A stretch of 64,000 bases of DNA from Xanthomonas sp. DAR 80977. Lineage in GTDB: Bacteria; Pseudomonadota; Gammaproteobacteria; Xanthomonadales; Xanthomonadaceae. The notes under the pieces were generated by a model. The model did not search any database. It was not told where the DNA came from and worked only from the letters and a program-made list of their open reading frames with translations. A program made the position numbers and the translations under genes. Of this stretch, positions 26,257 to 33,768 are shown in pieces; positions within the stretch are counted from its first letter, which is position 1; every line of letters begins with the position of its first letter. The stretch lies in NCBI RefSeq assembly GCF_041240605.1, contig NZ_CP162487.1, forward strand, positions 2,735,001 through 2,799,000, in the 5' to 3' direction.

Positions 26257-28236
26257 ATGATCCCCGAACTGGCCCAGCTCGCGCTGATCCTGGCCCTGCT
26301 GCTGGCGCTGGCGCAGGGCGTGCTGCCGCTGCTCGGCGCCTGGCGCGGCGATCGCGCGCTGATGGCGGTGGCGCGGCCGGCCGCCTACGCGCAGGCGCTG
26401 TTCGCCTGGCTGGCCTTCGCCCTGCTCGCCTATGCGCTGCTGCGCCTGGATTTCTCGGTGCGCTACGTGGCCGCCAACGCCAACCTGGCGCAGCCCTGGC
26501 ATTACCGGCTGGCCGCGGTATGGGGCGCGCACGAAGGCTCGCTGCTGCTGTGGATCGCCATCCTCAACCTGTGGACGGTGCTGCTGGCGCGCACCAGCGC
26601 GCAGCTGCCGGAGGCGTTCGCCGCGCGCGTGCTCGGCGTGCTCGGCCTGGTCGCGGCCGGGTTCCTGGCCTTCGTGCTGTTCACCTCCAACCCGTTCGCG
26701 CGGCTGTCGCCGATGCCGCTGGACGGCAACGAACTCAACCCGGTGCTGCAGGACCCCGGCATGGTGTTGCACCCGCCGGTGCTCTACACCGGCTACGTCG
26801 GCTTCTCGGTCGCCTTCGCCTTCGCCGTGGCCGCCCTGCTCGGCGGCGAACAGCAGCAGGCCTGGGTACGCTGGGCACGGCCATGGACCAACGTCGCCTG
26901 GGGCTTCCTGACCGCCGGCATCGTCGCCGGCAGCTGGTGGGCCTACGCCGAACTGGGCTGGGGCGGCTGGTGGTTCTGGGATCCGGTGGAGAACGCCAGC
27001 TTCATGCCCTGGCTGGTCGGCGCGGCGCTGATCCACACCCAGGCGGTCACCGAAAAACGCGGCGCGCTGGGCGCCTGGACCTTGCTGCTGTCGATCCTGG
27101 CGTTCTCGCTGTCGCTGCTCGGCACCTTCCTGGTGCGCTCGGGCGTGCTGACCTCGGTGCACGCCTTCGCCGCCGACCCGCGCCGCGGCCTGTACATCCT
27201 CGGCTTCCTGATCGTGGCGGTCGGCGGCGCGCTGCTGCTGTACGCGCTGCGCGCGCCGCGGCTGGCCGCCGGCAAGCCGTTCGCCGCCCTGTCGCGGGAA
27301 ACCGCGATCCTGGTCGGCAACCTGATGCTGACCGTGGCCGCGGCGATGGTGCTGCTGGGCACGCTGTTCCCGCTGCTCGGCGATGCACTGCAGCTGGGCA
27401 AGGTCTCGGTCGGTCCGCCCTACTTCGGCCTGCTGTTCCCGCTGTTGATGTTGCCGGTGGTGCTGCTGCTGCCGTTCGGCCCGTATCTGCGCTGGGGCCG
27501 CACCGACGCCGGCGCGCTGCAGGCGGTGGCCGCACGTGCCGGCCTGGCCGCGCTGGCCTGCGCGCTGGTCGCATGGGGGCTGACCGACGGCACGGCACGC
27601 GCGGTGGCCGGCGTCGCCGCCGCGGCCTGGATCGGCGTCGGCACCGCGCTGTACGCGTACAAGCGCTGGCGCGAAGCGCCGCGCGGCCGCCGCTTCCCGG
27701 CGGAGCTGGCCGGCATGCTGCTGGCGCACGCCGGCGTGGCGGTGTTCGTGGCCGGGGTGCTGCTGTCGGACAGCCTGTCGGTCGAGCGCGACGTGCGCCT
27801 GGCGCCGGGGCAAAGCGCGACCATCGGCGGTTACGCGTTCCGCTTCGACGGCGTGCGCATGCTCGACGGCCCCAACTGGAAGGCCGAGCAAGGCACGCTG
27901 ACGGTGAGCCGCGACGGCGCGGCGGTGGCGGTGCTGCATCCGCAGAAGCGCCTGTACTCCAGCGAACGGATCCAGACCGAGGCGGCGATCGACGCCGGTG
28001 CGACCCGCGACCTGTACGTCGCACTGGGCGAGCCGCTCGACGACCAGCACATCGAGAACGCCTGGACCCTGCGCCTGTACTACAAGCCCTTCATCCGCTG
28101 GATCTGGCTGGGCGGCCTGTTGATGATGCTCGGCGGCTTCGTCAGCGCCTGCGCACGGCGCCTGCGTGCGCCGCACGCGGCGGTCGCGCACGGCCCAGGC
28201 CTTGCCGCGCCCGCCCCATCGGTGGCATCGGCATGA
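26257..28236 (+). CDS. ccmF: Heme lyase subunit CcmF
   Basis: A 659-residue polytopic protein with the WWD motif WGGWWFWDPVENASFMPW near residues 233-250 and conserved histidines in WGAHEGSLLLW and VLHPPVLYTGY. The C-terminal periplasmic region (about 500-610) ends in a last membrane helix, the full family length. CcmF joins heme to apocytochrome c with CcmH and CcmI. It lies 58 bp after ccmE and overlaps ccmG by four bases. Confidence 0.95.
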   Translation: MIPELAQLALILALLLALAQGVLPLLGAWRGDRALMAVARPAAYAQALFAWLAFALLAYALLRLDFSVRYVAANANLAQPWHYRLAAVWGAHEGSLLLWIAILNLWTVLLARTSAQLPEAFAARVLGVLGLVAAGFLAFVLFTSNPFARLSPMPLDGNELNPVLQDPGMVLHPPVLYTGYVGFSVAFAFAVAALLGGEQQQAWVRWARPWTNVAWGFLTAGIVAGSWWAYAELGWGGWWFWDPVENASFMPWLVGAALIHTQAVTEKRGALGAWTLLLSILAFSLSLLGTFLVRSGVLTSVHAFAADPRRGLYILGFLIVAVGGALLLYALRAPRLAAGKPFAALSRETAILVGNLMLTVAAAMVLLGTLFPLLGDALQLGKVSVGPPYFGLLFPLLMLPVVLLLPFGPYLRWGRTDAGALQAVAARAGLAALACALVAWGLTDGTARAVAGVAAAAWIGVGTALYAYKRWREAPRGRRFPAELAGMLLAHAGVAVFVAGVLLSDSLSVERDVRLAPGQSATIGGYAFRFDGVRMLDGPNWKAEQGTLTVSRDGAAVAVLHPQKRLYSSERIQTEAAIDAGATRDLYVALGEPLDDQHIENAWTLRLYYKPFIRWIWLGGLLMMLGGFVSACARRLRAPHAAVAHGPGLAAPAPSVASA

Positions 28237-28775
28237 GCCGGCTGCTGCCGCTGTTCGGCTTCCTGCTGCTGGCCGCGCTGTTCGGCTTCGGCATCCACTG
28301 GAGCCGCGCGCATGACCCGCGCGAGGTGCCCTCGCCGCTGATCGGCAAACCGGCGCCGGCGTTCTCGCTGCCGCGCCTGGACCAGCCCGAACAGCACACC
28401 GGCAGCGCCGAGCTGCGCGGCCGCCCCTACCTGCTCAACGTGTTCGGCAGCTGGTGCCTGGCCTGCGGCGAGGAACACCCGGTGCTGCTGGCGCACGCCG
28501 GCGACCTCGGCGTCGCCCTGGTCGGCTACGCCTACAAGGACGACCCGCGCGACGCCCGCGCCTGGCTGGCGCAGCGCGGCAATCCGTACGCGCTGGTGGT
28601 GGTCGACCAGGATGGACAGCGCGCGATCGACTTCGGCGTCTACGGCGCCCCGGAAACCTTCCTGATCGATGCCCAGGGCGTGATCCGCTACAAGCACGTC
28701 GGCGTGCTGACCCCCGCGGTGATCGCCGACGAACTGCGTCCGGCGATCGCCGCGCTGGGCGCAGCGCCGCGATGA
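28233..28775 (+). CDS. ccmG: Thiol:disulfide oxidoreductase DsbE/CcmG
   Basis: A 180-residue thioredoxin-fold protein anchored by an N-terminal helix (residues 3-21). The active site is W74-C75-L-A-C78 in FGSWCLACGEE, and a cis-proline region YGAPETFLID follows. It keeps apocytochrome CxxCH cysteines reduced for heme attachment in the periplasm. Its start overlaps the ccmF stop and its stop overlaps the ccmH start. Confidence 0.93.
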   Translation: MSRLLPLFGFLLLAALFGFGIHWSRAHDPREVPSPLIGKPAPAFSLPRLDQPEQHTGSAELRGRPYLLNVFGSWCLACGEEHPVLLAHAGDLGVALVGYAYKDDPRDARAWLAQRGNPYALVVVDQDGQRAIDFGVYGAPETFLIDAQGVIRYKHVGVLTPAVIADELRPAIAALGAAPR

Positions 28776-29248
28776 GCGGGCCGGCTCCAGGTGGCTGGCG
28801 CAGCCGGCAGCGGCGCAGGCCGTGGCTGCTGCTGGCGTGGCTGCTGCTCGTTCCCGCGCTGCCGGCGGCGGCGCAGGCGGTGGACCCGCTGCCGTTCCAG
28901 GACCGGCAACAGGAGCTGCGCTTCCAGCGCCTGACCGCGCAGTTGCGCTGCCTGGTCTGCCAGAACGAGAACCTGGCCGACTCCAATGCCACGCTGGCGC
29001 GCGACCTGCGCCATCAGGTGTTCGCGCAGCTGCAGGCCGGCCGCAGCGACGCGCAGATCAAGCAGTACATGGTCGATCGCTATTCCCGGTTCGTGCTCTA
29101 CGACCCGCCGCTCGCGCCCGGCACCTGGCTGCTGTGGTTCGGTCCGCTGCTGTTCCTGCTCGGCGGTGCGGCCATGGTCGTGGCCACGCTGCGGCAGCGG
29201 CGCCGGGCTGGCGCGCCCGCGGAGACGGAGACGGAAGAACAATGGTGA
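28772..29248 (+). CDS. ccmH: Cytochrome c maturation protein CcmH (thiol subunit)
   Basis: A 158-residue protein with a signal peptide or anchor (residues 17-35), the redox motif LRCLVCQNE with C60 and C63, and a C-terminal membrane helix (about 115-138). It reduces apocytochrome disulfides and forms the heme-lyase complex with CcmF. It lacks the C-terminal TPR part of E. coli CcmH, which is encoded separately by the next gene. Confidence 0.93.
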   Translation: MSGPAPGGWRSRQRRRPWLLLAWLLLVPALPAAAQAVDPLPFQDRQQELRFQRLTAQLRCLVCQNENLADSNATLARDLRHQVFAQLQAGRSDAQIKQYMVDRYSRFVLYDPPLAPGTWLLWFGPLLFLLGGAAMVVATLRQRRRAGAPAETETEEQW

Positions 29249-29892
29249 CGGCCGGCTTCTGCATTGCCGCCACGGGAATGGTCGGCATCGCCTTGGGCGC
29301 CTTGCTGCGGCCGCTGCTGCGCCGGCGGCCCGGCGCCCGCATGCTGCGCCGCGCCGCCGCGGTACTGGTGGCCGCGACCCTGCCGCTGGCGAGCGCCGGC
29401 CTGTATCTGCTGGTCGGCGATCCCGCCGCGCTTGCCGGCGTCCCCGTGCAAGCCGCGCCCGCGTCCGACCCGGACGCGACGCAGCGGGCGCTGCAGCGAT
29501 GGATGGACCAGGCGGTGGCCGCCGCACAGGCCAAACGCAGCGCCGACGCGCGCGACGCCTACGCGCAGGCGTTGCGGATCGCCCCGGACGACAGCGAGGC
29601 GATGCTCGGCTGGGTCGAGGCGGACATGGCGCAGCAGCGCGACTTCGCCGTCGGCGCGGCCGCGCACGGCATGCTCGAACGCATCCTCGCGCAGCAGCCG
29701 GACAACCAGCGCGCCCTGTGGATGCTGGGGATCGGCGAGTTCCAGCAGCACCGTTACGCCAACGCCGCGGCGCACTGGCGGCGCCTGCAGGGCCTGCTGC
29801 CCGACGCATCCCCGCTGCGCGAGGCGGTGGCGCAGAAGATCGCCGCCGCCGAGGCGATGGCCGCAGCGCCAGCGCCCGCCGCGACGCGCTGA
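29242..29892 (+). CDS. TPR protein of the cytochrome c heme lyase (CcmI-like)
   Basis: A 216-residue protein with an N-terminal membrane region containing two helices (about 5-22 and 38-58) and a periplasmic TPR domain (AAQAKRSADARDAYAQALRI, ALWMLGIGEFQQHRYANAAA). It matches the apocytochrome-binding C-terminal part of CcmI or the C-terminal half of E. coli CcmH. It overlaps ccmH by seven bases and ends the operon. It converges with the CheY-like gene 45 bp away. Confidence 0.85.
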   Translation: MVTAGFCIAATGMVGIALGALLRPLLRRRPGARMLRRAAAVLVAATLPLASAGLYLLVGDPAALAGVPVQAAPASDPDATQRALQRWMDQAVAAAQAKRSADARDAYAQALRIAPDDSEAMLGWVEADMAQQRDFAVGAAAHGMLERILAQQPDNQRALWMLGIGEFQQHRYANAAAHWRRLQGLLPDASPLREAVAQKIAAAEAMAAAPAPAATR

Positions 29893-29937
29893 ACGCGAAG
29901 CCGCGACGGTCTCAGCCGGCGCTTCGCCGAAAACCGG

Positions 29938-30297
29938 TCAGAGCACGGCCCTGATCTTGTTCTGCAGCGACTCGGCATTGAAGGGCTTGACGATGTAGCC
30001 GTCCGCCCCCGCCTCCTTGAGCGCGGTGATGTCGTCGCGCCTGTCGTCGGCAATGACCATGATGAACCGCGTGCCGGCGATCGCACGGTCCTTGCGGATT
30101 TCGCGCAGCACCTGCAAGCCGGTCATCGGTTGCATGTTCCAGTCGCACAGGACCAGGCCGACTTTGTCCGCACGCAGCGCAGCCAGCGCCGACGCGCCGT
30201 CGGCGGCCTCGGCCACGTCGTCGTAGCCGAGCCGGGTCAACAGGTTCTGGATGACACGCCGCATCGTGCGGTAATCATCGACGATCAGGATCTTCAT
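29938..30297 (-). CDS. Single-domain response regulator, CheY-like
   Basis: A 119-residue receiver domain alone. The acidic pair is D7-D8, the phosphorylation site D52 lies in LCDWNMQPMTG and the lysine K104 in IVKPFNAES, all present. The conserved Thr/Ser switch residue is replaced: FIMVIADD stands where MVTA or MVSA is normal, so I82 takes the Thr position. The chemotaxis-type sequence ILIVDDYRTMRRVIQNLL fits CheY. No kinase gene adjoins. It may signal differently or act as a phosphate sink. Confidence 0.9.
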   Translation of the reverse strand: MKILIVDDYRTMRRVIQNLLTRLGYDDVAEAADGASALAALRADKVGLVLCDWNMQPMTGLQVLREIRKDRAIAGTRFIMVIADDRRDDITALKEAGADGYIVKPFNAESLQNKIRAVL

Positions 30298-30836
30298 CTA
30301 TCGCGTCTCCGCAGTCCTTGCCGCATCCGCCGCTCGCGCATCCGGCGCGGGACTGCAACGTGGATGCCCGCCGCATGTTGCCACAAGCGACGGCATCGGC
30401 CTGGTGCGGCGCCTGCGACTGGCTGGACTGCCGGGGTGAGCTGGATGCGATCGACTGAGCGTTGGGCCTGCGCCCAGGCTGCGCGATTGCGCCGTGAGAT
30501 CCGGAGCGACGCGCCGCAAGCACGCGCTCCCGCCGAAGCGCGAAGCGAAGCCGATGCGGCGCAAGCCGAGCGGCCAGGTTCTGCCCGGTGGGCCTGGTGC
30601 GGCCATTTCGTCCCGCCCTGCATGGCAGGTCCACGGCGCCTTGAGTCGCCGTCAAATCGGTCGCCTCAGGCTTTGCAGACCATGTGTCCCCGCAGCGGCG
30701 CCCGCGACCGCCAGTCACGCCAGGCGTTGCGCGGCAAAGATAGGAATGCGTATCATTAACGCGTTCGGCATGCCTCGCTGCCGCCACGCTCCGCCTAGCC
30801 TGATGCCAAGCCGGTGCCTTTTCCCGACGGGCTTCC
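30298..30836. other. 539-bp region without a convincing gene
   Basis: The open frames here look like GC-biased chance frames; the longest on the plus strand (from 30494) is only an upstream extension of the PepSY frame. Near the right end a locally AT-rich stretch holds a possible Fur site. Nothing else with a recognisable role was seen. Confidence 0.5.
30741..30755 (+). promoter_or_regulatory. Possible Fur box ahead of the iron-uptake-type operon
   Basis: TAGGAAT-G-CGTATCA matches the 7-1-7 Fur consensus (TGATAAT-n-ATTATCA) at about 9 of 14 positions, with the right half better than the left. It lies 82 bp upstream of the DUF3649 start, in one of the few AT-rich spots nearby. The gene content (PepSY/DUF3649/DUF3325) supports iron control. 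Confidence 0.45.
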
Positions 30837-31187
30837 ATGCATCCAGTTCCGCCAGCGCCCTTGCGCGATCCCCGCGCCGCAGACACGCCCGCCGCCGCAC
30901 CGCGCCGGCCCTTGCCGCCCTGGCTGGGCGTGCTGTCGCGCAGCCTGGCGGCGATCCTCGGCGGCTATGCGCTGGCCGCGGCCACATCCGCGCTGCTGCC
31001 GCTGCTGTGGCCGTCGCTGCGCGCGCAGGCGGTGCTGAGCGGCATGATGCTGGGCATCCTGGTCTGCGCCTGCACCGCGTTGTGGGTCTTCGCCGCGCGC
31101 AGCGCCACCCGCGCCTGGCTCGGCATCCTCGCCTTGCTGATGCCGATGGCCCTGGCCATCGCCTGGCTGCAGCAGCACGCGCCATGA
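30837..31187 (+). CDS. DUF3649 membrane protein, iron-uptake associated
   Basis: A 116-residue protein with three membrane helices after a polar, proline-rich N-terminus. It fits DUF3649, a family almost always followed by PepSY-domain and DUF3325 genes beside TonB-dependent siderophore receptors. The function is unknown; involvement in iron or siderophore use is by association. Its stop overlaps the next start (ATGA at 31184-31187). Confidence 0.75.
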   Translation: MHPVPPAPLRDPRAADTPAAAPRRPLPPWLGVLSRSLAAILGGYALAAATSALLPLLWPSLRAQAVLSGMMLGILVCACTALWVFAARSATRAWLGILALLMPMALAIAWLQQHAP

Positions 31188-32806
31188 AGCAGGGCTTCCG
31201 CCAATCGATGGCCTGGCTGCATACCTGGACCGGCCTGCTGGTCGGCTGGGTGCTGCTGCTGATCTTCATGGCCGGCACCGCCAGCTATTTCCGCAACGAG
31301 ATCAGCCGCTGGATGCGCCCGGAACTGCCGCGCGCGCAGCTGGGCACGGACGCCGTGGCCGCGCGCGCGGTCGCGTTGCTGGAGCGGCAAGCGCCGCAGT
31401 CGCCGCAATGGACGGTGTCGCTGCCGGGCGCACGCTCCTCGTTCACCCAGCTGTTCTGGCGCAATCCGCCGCCAGCCGACGGCAGCAAGCAGAGCCGCAA
31501 GCAGATGTTCGGCGACGCCTTGCTGGACCCGCTCAGCGGCCAGGCCAGCAGCGCGCGCGACACCCGCGGCGGCGACTTCTTCTATCGCCTGCACTTCGAC
31601 CTGCACTACATCCCGGTCATGTGGGCGCGCTACATCGTCGGCTTCTGCGCGATGTTCATGCTGGTGGCGATCATCAGCGGGGTCATCACCCACAAGAAGA
31701 TCTTCAAGGACTTCTTCACCTTCCGCCCGGCCAAGGGCCAGCGCTCGTGGCTGGACTTCCACAACGTCAGCGCGGTGCTGGCCCTGCCCTACCACGCGAT
31801 GATCACCTACACCGGGCTGGTCACGCTGATGCTGATGTACCTGCCGTGGGGCATCAAGGTCGCCTATCCGGATGCCGAAGCCGCGTTCTACGCCGAAGCG
31901 TTCCAGCAGCCGGAAAACACCCGCGAGGCCAGCGGCCAGCCGGGCCAACGCCTGCCGATCGCGCGCCTGCTGGACGTGGCGCGGGCCGAATGGGGCGCGC
32001 AGGCGCCGATCGCCGGGTTCTCGCTGTACAACCCGGGCGACGCCGCCGCGGTGATCGAGATCCGCCAGGGCGAGGGCCGGCGCCTGGCCTACGACCCGCC
32101 GTCGTTGCTGCTGGACGCCGGCAGCGGCGAGATCCTGGCGCGCAGCGGCCGCGCCGGCGCCGCCGCGCAGACCCGCAGCACGCTGTACGGCCTGCACCTG
32201 GCGCACTTCGCCGGGTCCGGCCTGCGCTGGCTGTTCTTCGGTTCCGGCCTGCTCGGCTGCCTGATGGTGGCCAGCGGGGTGATCCTGTGGGCGGTCAAGG
32301 AACGGCCCAAGCACGCCAAGGCCGGCAGGATCGGCGTCGGCCTGCGCCTGGTCGACGCGCTGAACATCGGCGCAGTGGCCGGGTTGCCGATCACCTTCGC
32401 CGCCTATTTCTGGGGCAACCGGCTGCTGCCGCTGCATGCGGCCGAGCGCCCGGATCAGGAAGCGGCCGTGTTCTTCCTGGCCTGGGCGAGCGCGCTGCTG
32501 GCCGCCTTCGTCTGGCCCAGGCGTGCGATGTGGGCCTGGCAGCTGTACCTGGGCGCGGCCCTGTTCGCACTGCTGCCGTTGCTCAACGCATTGACCACCG
32601 ACGCGCATCTGGGCAACAGCCTCCCCGCCGGCGACTGGGCGCTGGCCGGCGTGGACCTGGTCTGCCTCGGGCTGGGCTGCGTGCTGGCGGTCGCCGCGCG
32701 GCGCATGCAGCGCTGGCAGCCGCTGCTGTCGGCGGCCGAACGCCGCGCCCGCGAACGCGCGGCGTCGGCGCAGCCGGTCCCGGCTGCGGCACTGGAGGCG
32801 CCATGA
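31184..32806 (+). CDS. PepSY-associated transmembrane protein (iron uptake type)
   Basis: A 540-residue protein of the PepSY_TM family. The first helix is WLHTWTGLLVGWVLLLIFMA near residues 11-30. Further conserved segments are FYRLHFDLHYIPVMWARYI, ISGVITHKKIFKDFFTFRP and LHLAHFAGSGLRWLFFGSG. Histidines on both sides of the membrane suggest heme or metal contacts, and some relatives act as ferric-siderophore reductases. It is the middle gene of a three-gene overlapping operon; no TonB receptor gene is next to it here. Confidence 0.85.
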   Translation: MKQGFRQSMAWLHTWTGLLVGWVLLLIFMAGTASYFRNEISRWMRPELPRAQLGTDAVAARAVALLERQAPQSPQWTVSLPGARSSFTQLFWRNPPPADGSKQSRKQMFGDALLDPLSGQASSARDTRGGDFFYRLHFDLHYIPVMWARYIVGFCAMFMLVAIISGVITHKKIFKDFFTFRPAKGQRSWLDFHNVSAVLALPYHAMITYTGLVTLMLMYLPWGIKVAYPDAEAAFYAEAFQQPENTREASGQPGQRLPIARLLDVARAEWGAQAPIAGFSLYNPGDAAAVIEIRQGEGRRLAYDPPSLLLDAGSGEILARSGRAGAAAQTRSTLYGLHLAHFAGSGLRWLFFGSGLLGCLMVASGVILWAVKERPKHAKAGRIGVGLRLVDALNIGAVAGLPITFAAYFWGNRLLPLHAAERPDQEAAVFFLAWASALLAAFVWPRRAMWAWQLYLGAALFALLPLLNALTTDAHLGNSLPAGDWALAGVDLVCLGLGCVLAVAARRMQRWQPLLSAAERRARERAASAQPVPAAALEAP

Positions 32807-33135
32807 ACCTGCTCGGCCTGGGCCTGGCCTTCTCCGGCTTCGTCGCGCTGTGCCTGGCGATGGAGAAGCATCAGCTGGAGCTGTATGGCGCGCAGCGCGC
32901 CGCGCCGGCGCGGATGCGCCAGCTGCGCATCGCCGGCTGGCTGCTGCTGGCCGCGGCGTTCGCCTGCTGCGTGGCCGCGCTGGGCTGGAGCATCGGGCCG
33001 GTGCTGTGGCTGGGCACGCTCAGCGCCAGCGCCGCGCTGCTGACCTACGGACTGCTGCCGTACCGGCCGCGCGCCATCGTGCCGCTGGCGCTGGCCGCAC
33101 CGCCGCTGGGCCTGGCCGCCGCGCTGCTGTCCTGA
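32803..33135 (+). CDS. DUF3325 membrane protein
   Basis: A 110-residue protein with three to four membrane helices and the family feature CLAMEKHQLELYG near residues 17-29. It fits DUF3325, the usual third gene after DUF3649 and PepSY_TM. The function is unknown. It overlaps the PepSY gene by four bases and ends 30 bp before the converging crcB gene. Confidence 0.75.
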   Translation: MNLLGLGLAFSGFVALCLAMEKHQLELYGAQRAAPARMRQLRIAGWLLLAAAFACCVAALGWSIGPVLWLGTLSASAALLTYGLLPYRPRAIVPLALAAPPLGLAAALLS

Positions 33136-33165
33136 GACGGCCCCCGGCGCGCCGAACCGGTGCGC

Positions 33166-33585
33166 TCATTCGCCGGCGCTGGCCACCGGCGCACGCAGTT
33201 CCGTCGCCACGCGGGCGCCGGCGAACACCAGCAGCAAGCCCGCGGCCAGGGTGATCGCCAGGTACAGCGGCACCATGCCGCCGCGCCCGCCGCGCAGGAA
33301 CACCAGGCTTTCCATCATCAGCGAGGAGAACGTGGTCAGCCCGCCGATCAGGCCGACGATCAGCAGCGCCCGCCAGTACGGCGCGCTGGCGCCCTTGCCT
33401 TCGATCCAGACCATCAGGAAGCCGCCGACGAAGGCGCCGGCCAGGTTCACCGCCAGCGTGCCCCACGGAAAGCCGGCGCCGTAGCGCTGCAGCAGCGCGC
33501 TGCCGACGGCGAAGCGCAACCCGGAGCCGAGCGCGCCGCCGGCCATCGCCAGCAGCAACTGCTGCCACCACAGGGCGACGTTCAT
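33166..33585 (-). CDS. crcB: Fluoride channel CrcB/FluC
   Basis: A 139-residue, four-helix protein with the Fluc signatures [13 protein letters not shown] (residues 16-28), [17 protein letters not shown] and [15 protein letters not shown]. It works as a dual-topology dimer exporting fluoride across the inner membrane. I chose the ATG at 33585 because it overlaps the stop of a short upstream leader frame (ATGA). An in-frame start at 33618 exists but lies inside that leader. Expression is expected to be controlled by the fluoride riboswitch upstream. Confidence 0.95.
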   Translation of the reverse strand: MNVALWWQQLLLAMAGGALGSGLRFAVGSALLQRYGAGFPWGTLAVNLAGAFVGGFLMVWIEGKGASAPYWRALLIVGLIGGLTTFSSLMMESLVFLRGGRGGMVPLYLAITLAAGLLLVFAGARVATELRAPVASAGE

Positions 33586-33644
33586 GCGCCGCTCCGGGAC
33601 GCGGCGGCGGTACGGCATGAAAAGGCGAAAACGGATGTCGGCAT
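33582..33644 (-). CDS. Short leader ORF (20 aa) coupled to crcB
   Basis: A 20-codon frame ([20 protein letters not shown]) has a strong Shine-Dalgarno sequence, CAGGAG, six bases before its ATG, whereas crcB itself has no better one. Its TGA overlaps the crcB ATG. Translation of this leader probably delivers ribosomes to crcB, so a riboswitch acting on the leader's ribosome site would control the channel. The peptide itself resembles nothing I know. Confidence 0.5.
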   Translation of the reverse strand: MPTSVFAFSCRTAAASRSGA

Positions 33645-33699
33645 CGTGGTCTCCTGAAAGGGCGATGCCGGGGCGCAGGCCTGCCGCCCCGGCGGGGGT

Positions 33700-33765
33700 T
33701 GGGCAGGCATCATCAGCGCGCAGGTGCTGCGGGCGGTTCGAGGAGGAATGCCATCTCCTTGCCGC
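33700..33765 (-). ncRNA. Fluoride riboswitch (crcB motif)
   Basis: On the minus strand the conserved crcB-motif blocks occur in order: GGAGATGGCATTCCTCCTC, then GAACCGCC, a variable hairpin, then CTGATGATGCCTGCC. These correspond to the GATGG, AACCGCC and CTGATG-GCCT elements of the fluoride aptamer. It lies directly after the rarA stop and 56 nt before the leader ORF of crcB. A GC-rich stem (about 33670-33695) follows and may be the expression platform. Confidence 0.85.
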
Positions 33766-33768
33766 CGA

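Noticed and set aside
30494..31183. 230-codon upstream extension of the PepSY gene
   Set aside because: It would read through the well-supported DUF3649 gene in another frame and lacks family similarity.
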